The notes under the pieces: generated by a model | Told to the model about the DNA's origin: nothing | The model's input: only the letters and a program-made list of their open reading frames with translations | Databases searched by the model: none | Assembly (NCBI GenBank): GCA_964036045.1 | Contig: OZ038378.1 | Location: 148,161,596 to 148,225,595 of the forward strand | Reading direction: 5' to 3' | Source: Eutreptiella sp. 'Long Island Sound 2002' | Taxonomy: Eukaryota > Euglenozoa > Euglenophyceae > Eutreptiales > Eutreptiaceae | DNA length: 64,000 nucleotides | Part shown: piece by piece, positions 1-12,752 of the stretch | Numbering within the stretch: position 1 is the first letter of the stretch | Layout: every line of letters begins with the position of its first letter | Translations under genes and position numbers: made by a program

Positions 1-1782
1 AAAATTCTCGGAAAATTCTCGGAAAATTCTCGGAAAATTCTCGGAAAATTCTCGGAAAATTCTCGGAAAATTCTCGGAAAATTCTCGGAAAATTCTCGGA
101 AAATTCTCGGAAAAATCTGGGAAAATTCTCAGAAAATTCTCGGAAAATTCTCGGAAAATTCCCGGAAAATTCTCGGAAAATTCTCGGAAAATTCTCGGAA
201 AATTCTCGGAAAATTCTCGGAAAATTCCCGGAAAATTCTCGGAAAATTCTCGGAAAATTCTCGGAAAATTCTCGGAAAATTCTCGGAAAATTCCCGGAAA
301 ATTCTCGGAAAATTCTCGGAAAATTCTCGGAAAATTCTCGGAAAATTCTCGGAAAATTCTCGGAAAATTGACGGAAAATTCTCAGAAAATTCTCAGAAAA
401 TTCTCGGAAAATTCTCGGAAAATTCTCGGAAAATTCTCGGAAAATTCTCGGAAAATTCTCGGAAAATTTTCGGAAAATTCTCGGAAAATTCTCGGAAAAT
501 TGACGGAAAATTCTCGGAAAATTCTCGGAAAATTCTCGGAAAATTCTCGGAAAATTCTCCGAAAATTCTCGGAAAATTCTCGGAAAATTCTCGGAAAATT
601 CTCGGAAAATTCTCGGAAAATTCTCAGAAAATTCTCGGAAAATTCTCGGAAAATTCTCGGAAAATTCTCAGAAAATTCTCGGAAATTCTCCGATAATTCT
701 CGGAAAATTCTCAGAAAATTCTCGGAAAATTCTCGGAAAATTCTCAGAAAATTCTCGGAAAGTTCTCGGAAAATTCTCGGAAAATTCTCGGAAAATTCTC
801 AAAAAATTCTCGGAAAATTCTCGGAAAATTCTCGGAAAATTCTCGGAAAATTCTCGGAAAATTCTCGGAAAATTCTCGGAAAATTCTCGGAAAATTCCCG
901 GAAAATTCTCGGAAAATTCTTGGAAAATTCTCGGAAAGTTCTCGGAAATTCTCGGAAAATTCTCGGAAAATTCTCAGAAAATTCTCGGAAAATTCTCGGA
1001 AAATTCTCGGAAAATTCTCGGAAAATTCTCGGAAAATTCTCGGAAAATTCTCGGAAAATTCTCGGAAAATTCTCGGAAAATTCTCGGAAATTTCTCAGAA
1101 AATTCTCGGAAAGTTCTCGGAAAATTCTCGGAAAATTCCCGGAAAATTCTCGGAAAATTCTTGGAAAATTCTCGGAAAATTCTCGGAAAATTCTCGGAAA
1201 ATTCTCGGAAAATTCTCGGAAAATTCTCGGAAAATTCTCGGAAAATTCTCGGAAAATTCTCGGAAAATTCTCGGAAAGTTCTCGGAAAATTGACGGAAAA
1301 TTCTCGGAAACTTCTCGGAAAATTCTCGGAAAATTCTCGGAAAATTCTCGGAAAATTCTCGGAAAATTGGGGAAAATTCTCGGAAAATTCTCGGAAAATT
1401 CTCGGAAAATTCTCGGAAAATTCTCGGAAAATTCTCGGAAAATTCTCGGAAAATTCTCAGAAAATTCTCGGAAAATTCTCGGAAAATTCTCGGAAAATTG
1501 TCGGAAAATTCTCGGAAAATTCTCGGAAAATTCTCGGAAAATTCTCGGAAAAATCTCGGAAAATTCTCGGAATAGTCTCATAAAATTCTCGGAAAATTTT
1601 CGGAAAATTCTCGGAAAATTCTCGGAAAATTCTCGGAAAATTTTCGGAAAATTCTCGGAAACTTCTCGGAAAATTCTCGGAAAATTCTCGGAAAATTCTC
1701 GGAAAATTCTCGGAAAATTCTCAGAAAATTCTCGGAAATTCTCGGATAATTCTCGGAAATTTTTCAGAAAATTCTCGGAAAA
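1..1782 (+). repeat. Lead-in satellite segment
   Basis: Monomer array without a complete long HOR. The opening ten units are perfect, followed by one AAAAATCTGGG unit at 111. TTGACGG variants occur near 368, 502 and 1291. The last is followed 22 bp later by AAACTTC, the linked pair seen throughout the window. A degraded form of the AATATTCTCAT marker (AATAGTCTCAT) lies near 1571. A stray ATTGGGG unit at about 1367 is one of the few unique variants. No gene-like sequence is present. Confidence 0.9.
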
Positions 1783-3490
1783 TTGTCGGAAAATTCTCAG
1801 AAAATTCTCGGAAAATTCTCGGAAAATTCTCCGAAAATTCTCGGAAAATTCTCGGAAAATTCTCGGAAAATTCTCGGAAAATTCTCGGAAAATTCTCGGA
1901 AAATTTTCGGAAAATTCTCGGAAAATTCTCGGAAAATTCTCGGAAAATTCTCGGAAAATTCTCAGAAAATTCTCGGAAAATTCCCGGAAAATTCTCGGAA
2001 AATTCTCGGAAAATTCTCGGAAAATTCTCGGAAAATTCTCGGAAAATTCTCGGAAAATTCTCGGAAAAATCTCGGAAAATTCTCGGAAAATTCTCGGAAA
2101 ATTCTCGGAAAATTCTCGGAAAATTCTCGGAAAATTCTCGGAAAATTGACGGAAAATTCTCGGAAAATTCTCGGAAAATTCTCGGAAAATTCTCGGCAAA
2201 TTCTCGGAAAATTCTCGGAAAATTCTCGGAAAATTCTCGGAAAATTCTGGGAAAAATCTCGGAACATTCTCGGAAAATTCTCGGAAAATTCTCCGAAAAT
2301 TCTCGGAAAATTCTCGGAAAATTCTCGGAAAATTCTCGGAAAATTCTCGGAAAATTCTCGGAAAATTCTCGGAAAATTCTCGGAAAATTCTCGGAAAATT
2401 CTCGGAAAATTCTCGGAAAATTCTCGGAAAATTCTCGGAAAATTCTCGGAAAAATCTCGGAAAATTCTCAGAAAATTCTCAGAAAATTCTCCGAAATTCT
2501 CGGATAATTCTCGGAAAATTCTCAGAAAATTCTCGGAAAATTCTCGGAAAATTCTCGGAAAATTTTCGGAAAATTCTCGGAAAATTCTCGGAAAATTCTC
2601 GGAAAATTCTCGGAAAATTTTCGGAAATCGTCGGATAATTCTCGGAAAATTCTCAGAAAATTTTCAGAAAATTCTCGGAAAATTCTCGGAAAATTCTCAG
2701 AAAATTCTCGGAAAATTCTCGGAAAATTCTCGGAAAATTCTCAGAAAATTCTCGGAAAATTCTCGGAAAATTCTCGCAAAATTCTCAGAAAATTCTCGGA
2801 AATTCTCCGATAATTCTCGGAAAATTCTCAGAAAATTCTCGGAAAATTCTCGGAAAATTCTCAGAAAATTCTCGGAAAGTTCTCGGAAAATTCTCGGAAA
2901 ATTCTCGGAAAATTCTCAGAAAATTCTCGGAAAATTCTCGGAAAATTCTCGGAAAATTCTCGGAAAATTCTCGGAAAATTCTCGGAAAAATCTCGGAAAA
3001 TTCTCGGAATATTCTCATAAAATTCTCGGAAAATTCTCGGAAAATTCCCGGAAAATTCTCGGAAAATTCTCGGAAAATTCTCGGAAAATTCTCGGAAAAT
3101 TCTCGGAAAATTCTCGGAAAATTCTCGGAAAATTCTCGGAAAATTTTCAGAAAATTCTCGGAAATTCTCGGATAATTCTCGGAAAATTTTCAGAAAATTC
3201 TCGGAAAATTCTCGGAAAATTCTCAGAAAATTCTCGGAAGATTCTCGGAAAATTCTCCGAAAATTCTCGGAAAATTCTCGGAAAAATCTCGGAAAATTCT
3301 CGGAAAATTCTCGGAAAATTCTCGGAAAATTCTCGGAAAATTCTCGGAAAATTCTCGGAAAATTCTCGGAAAATTGACGGAAAATTCTCGGAAAATTCTC
3401 GGAAAATTCTCGGAAAATTCTCGGCAAATTCTCGGAAAATTCTCGGAAAATTCTCGGAAAATTCTCGGAAAATTCTGGGAAAAATCTCGG
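1783..3490 (+). repeat. Block A higher-order repeat, copy 1
   Basis: It starts at a TTGTCGG...CTCAG variant pair, preceded by GATAATTC and TTTTCAG variants as at the other block A copies. In order it contains TTGACGG (2149), GGCAAATTC (about 2196), TCTGGGAAAAATC with AACATTC (2246), AAATCGTCGG (about 2625), and a second TTGACGG/GGCAAATTC/TCTGGG cassette (3374 to 3474). The two TCTGGG cassettes are 1,228 bp apart. The start-to-second-cassette distance is 1,691 bp, nearly the same as in the copies at 19287, 28906, 55013 and 60842. Confidence 0.85.
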
Positions 3491-6400
3491 AACATTCTCG
3501 GAAAATTCTCGGAAAATTCTCCGAAAATTCTCGGGAAATTCTCGGAAAATTCTCGGAAAATTCTCGGAAAATTCTCGGAAAATTCTCGGAAAATTCTCGG
3601 AAAATTCTCGGAAATTCTCGGAAAATTCTCAGAAAATTCTCGGAAAATTCTCGGAAAATTCTCGGAAAATTCTCGGAAAATTCTCGGAAAATTCTCAGAA
3701 AATTCTCGGAAATTCTCGGATAATTTTCGGAAAATTCTCAGAAAATTCTCGGAAAATTCCCGGAAAATTCTCGGAAAATTCTACGAAAATTCTCGGAAAA
3801 TTCTCGGAAAATTCTCGGAAAATTCTCCGAAAATTCTCGGAAAAATCTCGGAAAATTCTCGGAAAATTCTCGGAAAATTGACGGAAAATTCTCGGAAACT
3901 TCTCGGAAAATTCTCGGAAAATTCTCGGAAAATTCTCGGAAAATTCTCGGAAAATTGTCGGAAAATTCTCGGAAAATTCTCGGAAAATTCTTGGAAAATT
4001 CTCGGAAAATTCTCGGAAAATTCTCGGAAAATTCTCGGAAAATTCTCGGAAAATTCTCAGAAAATTCTCGGAAAATTCTCGGAAAATTCTCGGAAAATTC
4101 TCGGAAAATTGAAGGAAAATTCTCGGAAAATTCTCGGAAAATTCTCGGAGAATTCTCGGAAAATTCTCGGAAAATTCTCAGGAAATACTCGGAAAATTCT
4201 CGGAAAATTCTCGGAAAATTCTCGGAAAATTCTCGGAAAATTCTCGGAAAATTCTCGGAAAATTCTCGGAAAATTCCCGGAAAATTCTCGGAAAATTCTT
4301 GGAAAATTCTCGGAAAGTTCTCGGAAAATTCTCAGAAAATTCTCGGAAAGTTCTCGGAAAATTCTCGCAAAATTCTTGGAAAATTCTCAGAAAATTCTCG
4401 GAAATTCTCCGATAATTCTCGGAAAATTCTCAGAAAATTCTCGGAAAATTCTCGGAAAATTCTCAGAAAATTCTCGGAAAGTTCTCGGAAAATTCTCGGA
4501 AAATTCTCGGAAAATTCTCGGAAAATTCCCGGAAAATTCTCGGAAAATTCTTGGAAAATTCTCGGAAAATTCTCGGAAAATTCTAGGAAAATTCTCGGAA
4601 AATTCTCGGAAAATTCTCGGATAATTTTCGGAAAATTCTCGGAAAATTCTCGGAAAATTCTCGGAAAATTCTCGGAAAATTCTCGGAAAATTGACGGAAA
4701 ATTCTCGGAAACTTCTCGGAAAATTCTCGGGAAATTCTCGGAAAATTCTCGGAAAATTCTCGGAAAATTCTCGGAAAATTCTCGGAAAATTCTCGGAAAA
4801 TTCTCAGAAAATTCTCGGAAACTTCTCGGAAAATTCTCGGAAAATTCTCGGAAAATTCTCGGAAAATTCTCGGAAAATTCTCGGAAAAATCTCGGAAAAT
4901 TCTCGGAATATTCTCATAAAATTCTCGGAAAATTCTCGGAAAATTCTCGGAAAATTCTCGGAAAATTCTCGGAAAATTCTCGGAAAATTCTCGGAAAATT
5001 CTCGGAAAATTCTCGGAAAATTCTCGGAAAATTCTCGGAAAAATTCTTGGAAAATTCTCGGAAAGTTCTCGGAAAATTCTCAGAAAATTCTCGGAAAGTT
5101 CTCGGAAAATTCTCGGAAATTCTCGGATAATTCTCGGAAAATTCTCGGAAATTCTCGGATAATTCTCGGAAAATTTTCAGAAAATTCTCGGAAAATTCTC
5201 GGAAAATTCTCGGAAAATTCTCGGAAAATTCTCGGAAAATTCTCGGAAAATTCCCGGAAAATTCTCGGAAAATTCTTGGAAAATTCTCGGAAAGTTCTCG
5301 GAAAATTCTCAGAAAATTCTCGGAAAGTTCTCGGAAAATTCTCGGAAAATTCTTGGAAAATTCTCAGAAAATTCTCGGAATTCTCCGATAATTCTCGGAA
5401 AATTCTCAGAAAATTCTCGGAAAATTCTCGGAAAATTCTCAGAAAATTCTCGGAAAGTTCTCGGAAAATTCTCGGAAAATTCTCGGAAAATTCTCGGAAA
5501 ATTCCCGGAAAATTCTCAGAAAATTCTCGGAAAGTTCTCGGAAAATTCTCGGAAAATTCTCGGAAAATTCTCGGAAAATTCTCGGAAAATTCTCGGAAAA
5601 TTCTCGGAAAATTCTCGGAAAATTCTCGGAAAATTCTCGGAAAATTCTCGGAAAATTCTCGGAAAATTCTCGGAAAATTCTCGGAAATCTGACGGAAAAT
5701 TCTCGGAAACTTCTCGGAAAATTCTCGGAAAATTCTGTGAAAATTCTCGGAAAATTCTCGGAAAATTCTCGGAAAATTCTCGGAAAATTCTCGGAAAATT
5801 CTCGGAAAATTCTCAGAAAATTCTCGGAAAATTCTCGGAAAATTCTCGGAAAATTCTCGGAAAATTCTCGGAAAATTCTCGGAAAATTCTCGGAAAAATC
5901 TCGGAAAATTCTCGGAATATTCTCATAAAATTCTCGGAAAATTCTCGGAAAATTCTCGGAAAATTCTCGGAAAATTCTCGGAAAATTCTCGGAAAATTCT
6001 CGGAAAATTCTCGGAAAATTCTCGGAAAATTCTCGGAAAATTCTCGGAAAATTCTCGGAAAATTCTCAGAAAGTTCTCGGAAATTCTCGGATAATTCTCG
6101 GAAAATTTTCAGAAAATTCTCGGAAAATTCTCGGAAAATTCTCAGAAAATTCTCGGAAAATTCTCGGAAAATTCTCCGAAAATTCTCGGAAAATTCTCGG
6201 AAAATTCTCGGAAAATTCTCGGAAAATTCTCGGAAAATTCTCGGAAAATTCTCGGAAAATTCTCGGAAAATTCTCGGAAAATTCTCGGAAAATTCTCGGA
6301 AAATTCTCAGAAAATTCTCGGAAAATTCCCGGAAAATTCTCGGAAAATTCTCGGAAAATTCTCGGAAAATTCTCGGAAAATTCTCGGAAAATTCTCGTAA

Positions 6401-7445
6401 AATTCTCGGAAAATTCTCGGAAAATTCTCGGAAAATTCTCGGAAAATTGACGGAAAATTCTCGGAAACTTCTCGGAAAATTCTCGGAAAATTCTCGGAAA
6501 ATTCTCGGAAAATTCTCGGAAAATTCTCGGAAAATTCTCGGAAAATTCTCGGAAAATTCTCGGAAAATTCTCCGAAAATTCTCGGAAAATTCTCGGAAAT
6601 TTCTCGGAAAATTCTCAGAAAATTCTCAGAAAATTCTCGGAAAATTCTCGGAAAATTCTCGGAAAATTCTCGGAAAATTGAAGGAAAATTCTCGGAAAAT
6701 TCTCGGAAAATTCTCGGAGAATTCTCGGAAAATTCTCGGAAAATTCTCAGAAAATTCTCGGAAAATTCTCGGAAAATTCTCGGAAAATTCTCGGAAAATT
6801 CTCGGAAAATTCTCGGAAAATTCTCGGAAAATTCCCGGAAAATTCTCGGAAAATTCTTGGAAAATTCTCGGAAAGTTCTCGGAAAATTCTCAGAAAATTC
6901 TCGGAAAGTTCTCGGAAAATTCTCGGAAAATTCTTGGAAAATTCTCAGAAAATTCTCGGAAATTCTCCGATAATTCTCGGAAAATTCTCAGAAAATTCTC
7001 GGAAAATTCTCGGAAAATTCTCAGAAAATTCTCGGAAAGTTCTCGGAAAATTCTCGGAAAATTCTCGGAAAATTCTCGGAAAATTCCCGGAAAATTCTTG
7101 GAAAATTCTTGGAAAATTCTCGGAAAATTCTCGGAAAATTCTCGGAAAATTCTCGGAAAATTCTCGGAAAATTCTCGGAAAATTCTCGGAAAATTCTCGG
7201 AAAATTCTCGGAAAATTCTCGGAAAATTCTCGGAAAATTCTCGTAAAATTCTCGGAAAATTGACAGAAAATTCTCGGAAACTTCTCGGAAAATTCTCGGA
7301 AAATTCTCGGAAAATTCTCGGAAAATTCTCGGAAAATTCTCGGAAAATTCTCGGAAAATTCTCGGAAAATTCTCGGAAAATTCTCGGAAAATTCTCGGAA
7401 AATTCTCGGAAAATTCTCGGAAAATTCTCGGAAAATTCTCGGAAA
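3491..7445 (+). repeat. 3.95-kb higher-order repeat, copy 1
   Basis: The marker order is reproduced about 3.92-3.97 kb downstream. TTGACGG plus AAACTTC lie at 3889, 4691, about 5690, 6447 and 7260. TTGAAGG lies at 4109 and 6678. AATATTCTCAT lies near 4910 and 5920. A GGAATTCTCCG unit lies at 5377 and a CTGTGA unit at 5735. Each TTGAAGG is followed about 40 bp later by a GAATTC unit (4149, 6718). Offsets vary by multiples of about 11 bp, so single-unit gains and losses have occurred since duplication. Confidence 0.88.
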
Positions 7446-10400
7446 ATTCTCGGAACATTCTCGGAAAATTCTCGGAAAATTCTCCGAAAATTCTCGGGAA
7501 ATTCTCGGAAAATTCTCGGAAAATTCTCGGAAAATTCTCGGAAAATTCTCGGAAAATTCTCGGAAAATTCTCGGAAAATTCTCGGAAAATTCTCGGAAAA
7601 TTCTCGGAAAATTCTCGGAAAATTCTCAGAAAATTCTCGGAAATTCTCGGATAATTTTCGGAAAATTCTCAGAAAATTCTCGGAAAATTCCCGGAAAATT
7701 CTCGGAAAATTCTCGGAAAATTCTCGGAAAATTCTCGGAAAATTCTCGGAAAATTCTCCGAAAATTCTCGGAAAAATCTCGGAAAATTCTCGGAAAATTC
7801 TCGGAAAATTGACGGAAAATTCTCGGAAACTTCTCGGAAAATTCTCGGAAAATTCTCGGAAAATTCTCGGAAAATTCTCGGAAAATTGTCGGAAAATTCT
7901 CGGAAAATTCTCGGAAAATTCTTGGAAAATTCTCGGAAAATTCTCGGAAAATTCTCGGAAAATTCTCGGAAAATTCTCGGAAAATTCTCAGAAAATTCTC
8001 AGAAAATTCTCGGAAAATTCTCGGAAAATTCTCGGAAAATTCTCGGAAAATTGAAGGAAAATTCTCGGAAAATTCTCGGAAAATTCTCGGAGAATTCTCG
8101 GAAAATTCTCGGAAAATTCTCAGAAAATTCTCGGAAAATTCTCGGAAAATTCTCGGAAAATTCTCGGAAAATTCTCGGAAAATTCTCGGAAAATTCTCGG
8201 AAAATTCTCGGAAAATTCCCGGAAAATTCTCGGAAAATTCTTGGAAAATTCTCGGAAAGTTCTCGGAAAATTCTCAGAAAATTCTCGGAAAGTTCTCGGA
8301 AAATTCTCGCAAAATTCTTGGAAAATTCTCAGAAAATTCTCGGAAATTCTCCGATAATTCTCGGAAAATTCTCAGAAAATTCTCGGAAAATTCTCGGAAA
8401 ATTCTCAGAAAATTCTCGGAAAGTTCTCGGAAAATTCTCGGAAAATTCTCGGAAAATTCTCGGAAAATTCCCGGAAAATTCTCGGAAAATTCTTGGAAAA
8501 TTCTCGGAAAATTCTCGGAAAATTCTCGGAAAATTCTCGGAAAATTCCCGGAAAATTCTCGGATAATTTTCGGAAAATTCTCGGAAAATTCTCGAAAAAT
8601 TCTCGGAAAATTCTCGGAAAATTCTCGGAAAATTCTCGGAAAATTGACGGAAAATTCTCGGAAACTTCTCGGAAAATTCTCGGAAAATTCTCGGAAAATT
8701 CTCGGAAAATTCTCGGAAAATTCTCGGAAAATTCTCGGAAAATTCTCGGAAAATTCTCAGAAAATTCTCGGAAAATTCTCGGAAAATTCTCGGAAAATTC
8801 TCGGAAAATTCTCGGAAAATTCTCGGAAAATTCTCGGAAAATTCTCGGAAAAATCTCGGAAAATTCTCGGAATATTCTCATAAAATTCTCGGAAAATTCT
8901 CGGAAAATTCTCGGAAAATTCTCGGAAAATTCTCGGAAAATTCTCGGAAAATTCTCGGAAAATTCTCGGAAAATTCTCGGAAAATTCTCGGAAAATTCCC
9001 GGAAAATTCTCGGAAAAATTCTTGGAAAATTCTCGGAAAGTTCTCGGAAAATTCTCAGAAAATTCTCGGAAAGTTCTCGGAAAATTCTCGGAAATTCTCG
9101 GATAATTCTCGGAAAATTTTCAGAAAATTCTCGGAAAATTCTCGGAAAATTCTCGGAAAATTCTCGGAAAATTCTCGGAAAATTCTCGGAAAATTCCCGG
9201 AAAATTCTCGGAAAATTCTTGGAAAATTCTCGGAAAGTTCTCGGAAAATTCTCAGAAAATTCTCGGAAAGTTCTCGGAAAATTCTCGGAAAATTCTTGGA
9301 AAATTCTCAGAAAATTCTCGGAATTCTCCGATAATTCTCGGAAAATTCTCAGAAAATTCTCGGAAAATTCTCGGAAAATTCTCAGAAAATTCTCGGAAAG
9401 TTCTCGGAAAATTCTCGGAAAATTCTCGGAAAATTCTCGGAAAATTCCCGGAAAATTCTCAGAAAATTCTCGGAAAGTTCTCGGAAAATTCTCGGAAAAT
9501 TCTCGGAAAATTCTCGGAAAATTCTCGGAAAATTCTCGGAAAATTCTCGGAAAATTCTCGGAAAATTCTCGGAAAATTCTCGGAAAATTCTCGGAAAATT
9601 CTCGGAAAATTCTCGGAAAATTGACGGAAAATTCTCGGAAACTTCTCGGAAAATTCTCGGAAAATTCTGTGAAAATTCTCGGAAAATTCTCGGAAAATTC
9701 TCGGAAAATTCTCGGAAAATTCTCGGAAAATTCTCGGAAAATTCTCGGAAAATTCTCGGAAAATTCTCGGAAAATTCTCGGAAAATTCTCGGAAAATTCT
9801 CGGAAAATTCTCGGAAAATTCTCGGAAAATTCTCGGAAAAATCTCGGGAAATTCTCGGAATATTCTCATAAAATTCTCGGAAAATTCTCGGAAAATTCTC
9901 GGAAAATTCTCGGAAAATTCTCGGAAAATTCTCGGAAAATTCTCGGAAAATTTTCGGAAAATTCTCGGAAAATTCTCGGAAAATTCTCGGAAAATTCTCG
10001 GAAAATTCTCGGAAAATTCTCAGAAAGTTCTCGGAAATTCTCGGATAATTCTCGGAAAATTTTCAGAAAATTCTCGGAAAATTCTCGGAAAATTCTCAGA
10101 AAATTCTCGGAAAATTCTCGGAAAATTCTCCGAAAATTCTCGGAAAATTCTCGGAAAATTCTCGGAAAATTCTCGGAAAATTCTCGGAAAATTCTCGGAA
10201 AATTCTCGGAAAATTCTCGGAAAATTCTCGGAAAATTCTCGGAAAATTCTCGGAAAATTCTCGGAAAATTCTCAGAAAATTCTCGGAAAATTCCCGGAAA
10301 ATTCTCGGAAAATTCTCGGAAAATTCTCGGAAAATTCTCGGAAAATTCTCGGAAAATTCTCGGAAAATTCTCGGAAAATTCTCGGAAAATTCTCGGAAAA

Positions 10401-11400
10401 TTCTCGGAAAATTGACGGAAAATTCTCGGAAACTTCTCGGAAAATTCTCGGAAAATTCTCGGAAAATTCTCGGAAAATTCTCGGAAAATTGTCGGAAAAT
10501 TCTCGGAAAATTCTCGGAAAATTCTCGGAAAATTCTCGGAAAATTCTCCGAAAATTCTCGGAAAATTCTCGGAAATTTCTCGGAAAATTCTCAGAAAATT
10601 CTCGGAAAATTCTCGGAAAATTCTCGGAAAATTCTCGGAAAATTGAAGGAAAATTCTCGGAAAATTCTCGGAAAATTCTCGGAGAATTCTCGGAAAATTC
10701 TCGGAAAATTCTCAGAAAATTCTCGGAAAATTCTCGGAAAATTCTCGGAAAATTCTCGGAAAATTCTCGGAAAATTCTCGGAAAATTCCCGGAAAATTCT
10801 CGGAAAATTCTTGGAAAATTCTCGGAAAGTTCTCGGAAAATTCTCAGAAAATTCTCGGAAAGTTCTCGGAAAATTCTCGGAAAATTCTTGGAAAATTCTC
10901 AGAAAATTCTCGGAAATTCTCTGATAATTCTCGGAAAATTCTCAGAAAATTCTCGGAAAATTCTCGGAAAATTCTCAGAAAATTCTCGGAAAGTTCTCGG
11001 AAAATTCTCGGAAAATTCTCGGAAAATTCTCGGAAAATTCCCGGAAAATTCTCGGAAAATTCTTGGAAAATTCTCGGAAAATTCTCGGAAAATTCTCGGA
11101 AAATTCTCGGAAAATTCTCGGAAAATTCTCGGAAAATTCTCGGAAAATTCTCGGAAAATTCTCGGAAAATTCTCGGAAAATTCTCGGAAAATTCTCGTAA
11201 AATTCTCGGAAAATTGACAGAAAATTCTCGGAAACTTCTCGGAAAATTCTCGGAAAATTCTCGGAAAATTCTCGGAAAATTCTCGGAAAATTCTCGGAAA
11301 ATTCTCGGAAAATTCTCGGAAAATTCTCGGAAAATTCTCGGAAAATTCTCGGAAAATTCTCGGAAAATTCTCGGAAAATTCTCGGAAAATTCTCGGAAAA
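7446..11400 (+). repeat. 3.95-kb higher-order repeat, copy 2
   Basis: This is the sister of 3491-7445. Corresponding markers are TTGACGG/AAACTTC at 7809, 8645, 9620, 10412 and 11214, TTGAAGG at about 8051 and 10643, AATATTCTCAT near 8873 and 9861, GGAATTCTCCG at 9320 and CTGTGA at 9666. It opens with an AACATTC unit (7452) matching 3489. The TCTGGG partner seen at 3474 is absent here, so the copy boundary falls just inside a former block A cassette. Confidence 0.88.
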
Positions 11401-12752
11401 TTCTCGGAAAAATCTCGGAAAATTCTCGGAATATTCTCATAAAATTCTCGCAAAATTCTCGGAAAATTCTCGGAAAATCCTCGGAAAATTCTCGGAAAAT
11501 TCTCGGAAAATTCTCGGAAAATTGACAGAAAATTCTCGGAAACTTCTCGGAAAATTCTCGGAAAATTCTCGGAAAATTCTCGGAAAATTCTCGGAAAATT
11601 CTCGGAAAATTCTCGGAAAATTCTCGGAAAATTCTCGGAAAATTCTCGGAAAATTCTCAGAAAATTCTCGGAAACTTCTCGGAAAATTCTCGGAAAATTC
11701 TCGGAAAGTTCTCGGAAAATTCTCAGAAAATTCTCGGAAAGTTCTCGGAAAATTCTCGGAAGATTCTTGGAAAATTCTCAGAAAATTCTCGGAAATTCTC
11801 CGATAATTCTCGGAAAATTCTCAGAAAATTCTCGGAAAATTCTCGGAAAATTCTCAGAAAATTCTCGGAAAGTTCTTGGAAAATTCTCGGAAAATTCTCG
11901 GAAAATTCCCGGAAAATTCTCGGAAAATTCTTGGAAAATTCTCGGAAAATTCTCGGAAAATTCTCGGAAAATTCTCGGAAAATTCTCGGAAAATTCTCGG
12001 AAAATTCTCGGAAAATTCTCGGAAAATTCTCGGAAAATTCTCGGAAAATTCTCGGAAAATTCTCGGAAAATTCTCGTAAAATTCTCGGAAAATTGACAGA
12101 AAATTCTCGGAAACTTCTCGGAAAATTCTCGGAAAATTCTCGGAAAATTCTCGGAAAATTCTCGGAAAATTCTCGGAAAATTCTCGGAAAATTCTCGGAA
12201 AATTCTCGGAAAATTCTCGGAAAATTCTCGGAAAATTCTCGGAAAATTCTCGGAAAATTCTCGGAAAATTCTCGGAAAATTCTCGGAAAATTCTCGGAAA
12301 ATTCTCGGAAAAATCTCGGAAAATTCTCGGAATATTCTCATAAAATTCTCGCAAAATTCTCGGAAAATTCTCGGAAAATCCTCGGAAAATTCTCGGAAAA
12401 TTCTCGGAAAATTCTCGGAAAATTGACAGAAAATTCTCGGAAACTTCTCGGAAAATTCTCGGAAAATTCTCGGAAAATTCTCGGAAAATTCTCGGAAAAT
12501 TCTCGGAAAATTCTCGGAAAATTCTCGGAAAATTCTCGGAAAATTCTCGGAAAATCCTCGGAAAATTCTCGGAAAATTCTCGGAAAATTCTCGGAAAATT
12601 CTCGGAAAATTCTCGGAAAATTCTCGGAAAATTCTCGGAAAAATATCGGAAAATTCTCGGAATATTCTCATAAAATTCTCGCAAAATTCTCGGAAAATTC
12701 TCGGAAAATTCTCGGAAAATTCTCGGAAAATTCTCGGAAAATTCTCGGAAAA
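11214..12752 (+). repeat. Short HOR cluster with 308-bp and 330-bp repeats
   Basis: TTGACAG (a G-to-A form of TTGACGG) with AAACTTC 22 bp later occurs at 11214, 11522, 12093 and 12423, giving spacings of 308, 571 and 330 bp. AATATTCTCAT, then CGCAAAATTC, lies near 11431, 12331 and 12661; AATCCTCGG follows the first two. The last two lie exactly 330 bp (30 units) apart. The first 308-bp segment (28 units) carries the same ordered markers. The intervening 11522-12092 segment instead carries ATTCTTGG, AAAGTTC and GATAATTC markers. Confidence 0.82.

Noticed and set aside
8405-8881. Reverse-strand frames starting with a true ATG (from AATATTCTCAT units), for example at 3018, 8881, 13110 and 20512
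   Set aside because: The ATG is only the reverse complement of the CTCAT variant, repeated at each marker copy. The downstream peptide is the satellite cycle with no sign of selection.
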